Below are positions 61,606 through 64,000 of a DNA stretch of 64,000 nucleotides, piece after piece. Numbering within the stretch: the stretch's first letter is position 1; every line of letters starts with the position of its first letter. Origin of the DNA: Euryodendron excelsum. Taxonomy: Eukaryota; Streptophyta; Magnoliopsida; Ericales; Pentaphylacaceae. Under the pieces are notes generated by a model. It was not told where the DNA came from and made no database searches. It worked only from the letters and a program-made list of their open reading frames with translations. A program made the translations under genes and the position numbers. The DNA is taken from contig CM065392.1 of the NCBI GenBank assembly GCA_033060915.1, positions 2,247,501 to 2,311,500 on the forward strand. Reading direction: 5' to 3'.

Positions 61606-63693
61606 TCAAATTAGGCCCAGAGATTTACCTAAATGCAGAGTGTTTTCAGCTTCCTTATGGATGTCCTCTTCAAGTTGATGTAGGATAATTGAATTTCTGT
61701 TGATAATGTTTTGGGATGGTAGTGATGATAGGGAGGAGTCCATAGCTTCTTTCCTCTTTGCGGCTCTTGATTTAGACTTGAAACAAATTCCAACTTTCTT
61801 GTACCCAAGCTTAGAGAAGGTTTTTGATTTTCTCTTATTCCTGGAATTTAGCAGTGCTCTTTTATATGCTTGTTCAACTTTGTTCCCGTTTTCGAGTGTT
61901 GTGCTTGTTTGAATCTCTTTAGGAGGAGAACTGATAACAGTAAGCCCTTTAAGGACTTCCTTTGTGCTACGCGGGTTGATGGCTTTAATGATGTCTTTTA
62001 GGACTTTCTTTGGGCTATGCGGGTTGAAGGCTTTAATGATGTCTTTTGGTGTTGGATAATGATGATATGAGCCTTTATCTAATGCCCCATAATGTGGATT
62101 AGCATTGATGATATTTCCTGCTAAACTATTCAAGTTCTGTTGGAAATCAAAATTGGACCCATATATCCCCTTCGTAATTGCCTATGGGCTACTTAAGTTG
62201 CTAGCAATAATGGTGCCTTCTGACATTAATTGCATATGGTATGAATCACCATCTCCAACCCCTAAGTGTGAGATCTCCAAAGCATTATTTGTATTATTCT
62301 CAATCAGGACGTCATTCACAATTGAATTCTTTTCCTCGCAAGCCTCGTGAGGCTAGCTACCATCATTAACCATCAAGTTTGAGTTTAATTTCCTGATGAG
62401 ATCACTTGGAAATGGATTTGAATTTTTGACTTATCAGAATCTTCCACTTGACCTTGCGATGCCAAGTAATTATTCGTATGCAACGGACTTTGGAGATTTT
62501 CCCCAAATCCTTCTCGTTCTTTGATCTCAATGGAGTCGTGAACACGGTCTTTCTGAAGATAATTACTTCTTAATTCGATGTTAGAATCATCAGAATCACA
62601 TGAGTCCATTGATGAAGATGATTTCGAATTTTGTCTTCCTCCAAAGTTGGTATTCCAAATATGGAGCTTTTGGAAATTATCTTCAGTAACTCTTATCGTG
62701 TAGAGGAATCTACCCACTTGCAAAGTACAATGGTCACAGATGAAAATTTCGTTTGTGGTTTCAATCAGAACTCTTCCAAATTCTAACTGAGATCAGTTTG
62801 AGGTGTTTGTATCAACAGCGATAGTGGTTCCCTAATAGTTACCAATTTTTCTGAAGTTTGATTCATTCCAAGCATTGCTTAAGCATGGCTTGAATTCTCG
62901 ATACAACCACCCATGAATTGTTAAGAACCAAGTGTATAACCATTCCTTTGTATCCTTAATCATGGCTTCTTTCTCTTCCAAACATGTGAATTGGATTAAT
63001 ACTTTTAGTCCACCTAGTGGTTTGATGAGAATATTATGAACCCTTTCTCTTCTCATTGCTTCTTCGATGCCAGGAATGATGTTGAAATCCTTCACTATTC
63101 CGATGGAGCAATTTTTGAACCAATCTTCATTGACTTCATCTGCTGTGATTATCTCTGGTTTTGGTTCAGGATAGACTGGATGATTGTTGACCCATCACCA
63201 CCTGTTTGTATGATCTTTTATCATTCGATCTCTTTTGAGCAAAGATGATTTCCATATCCTTCTCCTTTACAATATTTTTGCTTATAATTTTGGGTAATCC
63301 ATTCCTTGGTCCTCTGTAATGAGATCCAAACCGTGTAAATTTCACTGATAGTTGATGGTATAATAGCCAGATCCCATCAAAAATCTCGATGGCTTTATCG
63401 GCTTCCTTTTTGTGTATAAAGTGAACGAAGCCATATCTTGTATTGCAAAATCTCCTGGTTTTTCTAGGAGCAAAACAGTCCACTACCTTCCCACATTTCA
63501 TAAAGATCCTTCTCAGCGAGGCATTATACATGTCATATGGTAGGTTGTCCACAAATAAATTGAAAATGACATTGGTTGGAGTAATGGGGTTCAATGCCTC
63601 TTTTGTGTCCATCTCCTCCCTACACTCAGCTAAGCAGGATGTGAGGAGACTCTGATTCTTTCTAGGATCAAGAGGGCAAAGGGAGAGGATCAA
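61606..63693 (-). pseudogene. LINE ORF1 with RNA-recognition motif
   Basis: ORF1 proteins coat LINE RNA. The open frame 63693-63166 (175 residues) carries an RRM at about residues 42-122, with RNP2 LFVDNL (46-51) and RNP1 RYGFVHF (86-92). The likely start is M28. After a frameshift near 63166, a DUF4283-like part (63095-62832) follows with FNIIPGIEEAMRRERVHNIL and WLYTWFLTIHGWLYREFKPC. A low-complexity Ser/Asp region comes next (62723-62385), then a C-terminal basic part (62133-61606). A direct repeat (DIIKAFNPHSPKKVLK and DIIKAINPRSTKEVLK) spans about 61950-62045. RRM-type ORF1 is known in plant L1 lineages such as BNR elements. Confidence 0.82.
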
Positions 63694-63720
63694 GAGTTCT
63701 GAGGGAGAAGTTGAAACAGA

Positions 63721-64000
63721 ATGAAAGAAGAAAAGGATTCAAGAACAGAGTCAAACAATAAACAGAGAGTAGTGACAACAGTTAGAGAAACTTCCAACCT
63801 TCTTTTATCCACAGACTTTTAGGCGGTGAAGGTCAAGGATAAATGGAAAGAAACTCCATCGTTGCCATGAAGAAACTTTACTGTGAAAGTAGCATTTGAC
63901 CTTGAAGGACTAACTACTGTTGGGGAAGAAGGCCATCAAGCTATTGTAGCACTACTCCCTTCATTACAAAATATGATCCTAAGGCATCTATCAAATTTGA
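63721..64000. other. LINE 5' region or flank, unresolved
   Basis: No coding content is recognisable. It may be LINE 5' UTR, since it directly precedes ORF1 on the minus strand. Confidence 0.4.

Larger units (their letters stand above)
53527..63720 (-). mobile_element. Large degenerate L1-type LINE, interrupted by a copia element
   Basis: Read on the minus strand from the right: ORF1 with an RRM (about 63693-61606), the ORF2 start (about 61490), endonuclease (57316-56852), reverse transcriptase (56603 to about 55240) and the zf-RVT C-terminus (to 53728). A 3' UTR and a poly(A) tail follow, seen as T(10) at 53527-53536. Removing the copia insert leaves about 6.1 kb, a normal length for plant L1 elements. 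Many frameshifts and stops show it is dead. The 5' end near 63720 is uncertain, and no target duplication could be matched. Confidence 0.88.

Noticed and set aside
61700..61912. Plus-strand frame inside LINE ORF1
   Set aside because: Antisense shadow of the ORF1 basic C-terminal part.

Overview
This window looks like nuclear DNA of a flowering plant, most likely a eudicot. It carries a 377-residue plant actin with a leader intron, a trichome-birefringence-like (TBL) acetyltransferase, a clade-D-like PP2C and a plant J-domain protein. The intergenic DNA is very AT-rich and is packed with copia, gypsy, plant L1-type LINE, SINE and TIR elements. No bacterial, organellar or viral gene set is present. 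All calls come from reading the sequence; no database search was run.

Layout. 1-4459: a gag-only copia-type LTR element on the minus strand, inserted into the reverse transcriptase region of a LINE (4460-5078). A poly(A)-tailed insert of unknown origin sits beside it (5079-5384). 6751-8730: a two-exon TBL gene (minus). 10062-10768: a tandem repeat of about 357 bp. 11112-21080: a six-exon J-domain protein gene (minus). Its first intron is about 7.9 kb long and holds a gag-only gypsy element (13373-18208) with a minisatellite, plus an Au-type SINE with a 12-bp target duplication (19291-19458). 22138-28320: AT-rich intergenic DNA with one GC-rich island. 28320-31500: an actin gene (plus). A 127-bp near-identical tandem duplication covers the end of its exon 3 and the splice donor. 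34055-39951: a four-exon PP2C gene (minus) with an antisense LINE fragment in intron 2 and a C(34)A(22) homopolymer junction in intron 1. 42076-43338: a three-copy AT-rich repeat interrupted by a probable TIR element. 47882-48870: a Mutator-like element with long terminal inverted repeats and an exact 9-bp target duplication. It may carry a captured zinc-finger fragment. 51788-52192: a small F-box gene fragment with its F-box duplicated in tandem. 53527 to the right edge: a large degenerate LINE (minus) with an RRM-containing ORF1, split by a 3'-truncated copia element (57376 to about 61466).

How the genes relate. The four intact genes are ordinary, independent nuclear genes: cell-wall polysaccharide acetylation (TBL), a chaperone cofactor (J protein), the cytoskeleton (actin) and a signalling phosphatase (PP2C). 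They do not form a pathway or cluster. All four have consistent splice sites and full-length proteins of 442, 273, 377 and 390 residues. I found no convincing new biological system. The points most worth a second look are the duplicated actin splice donor, the possible Pack-MULE, the two gag-only LTR elements, the double F-box and the poly(A)-tailed orphan insert.
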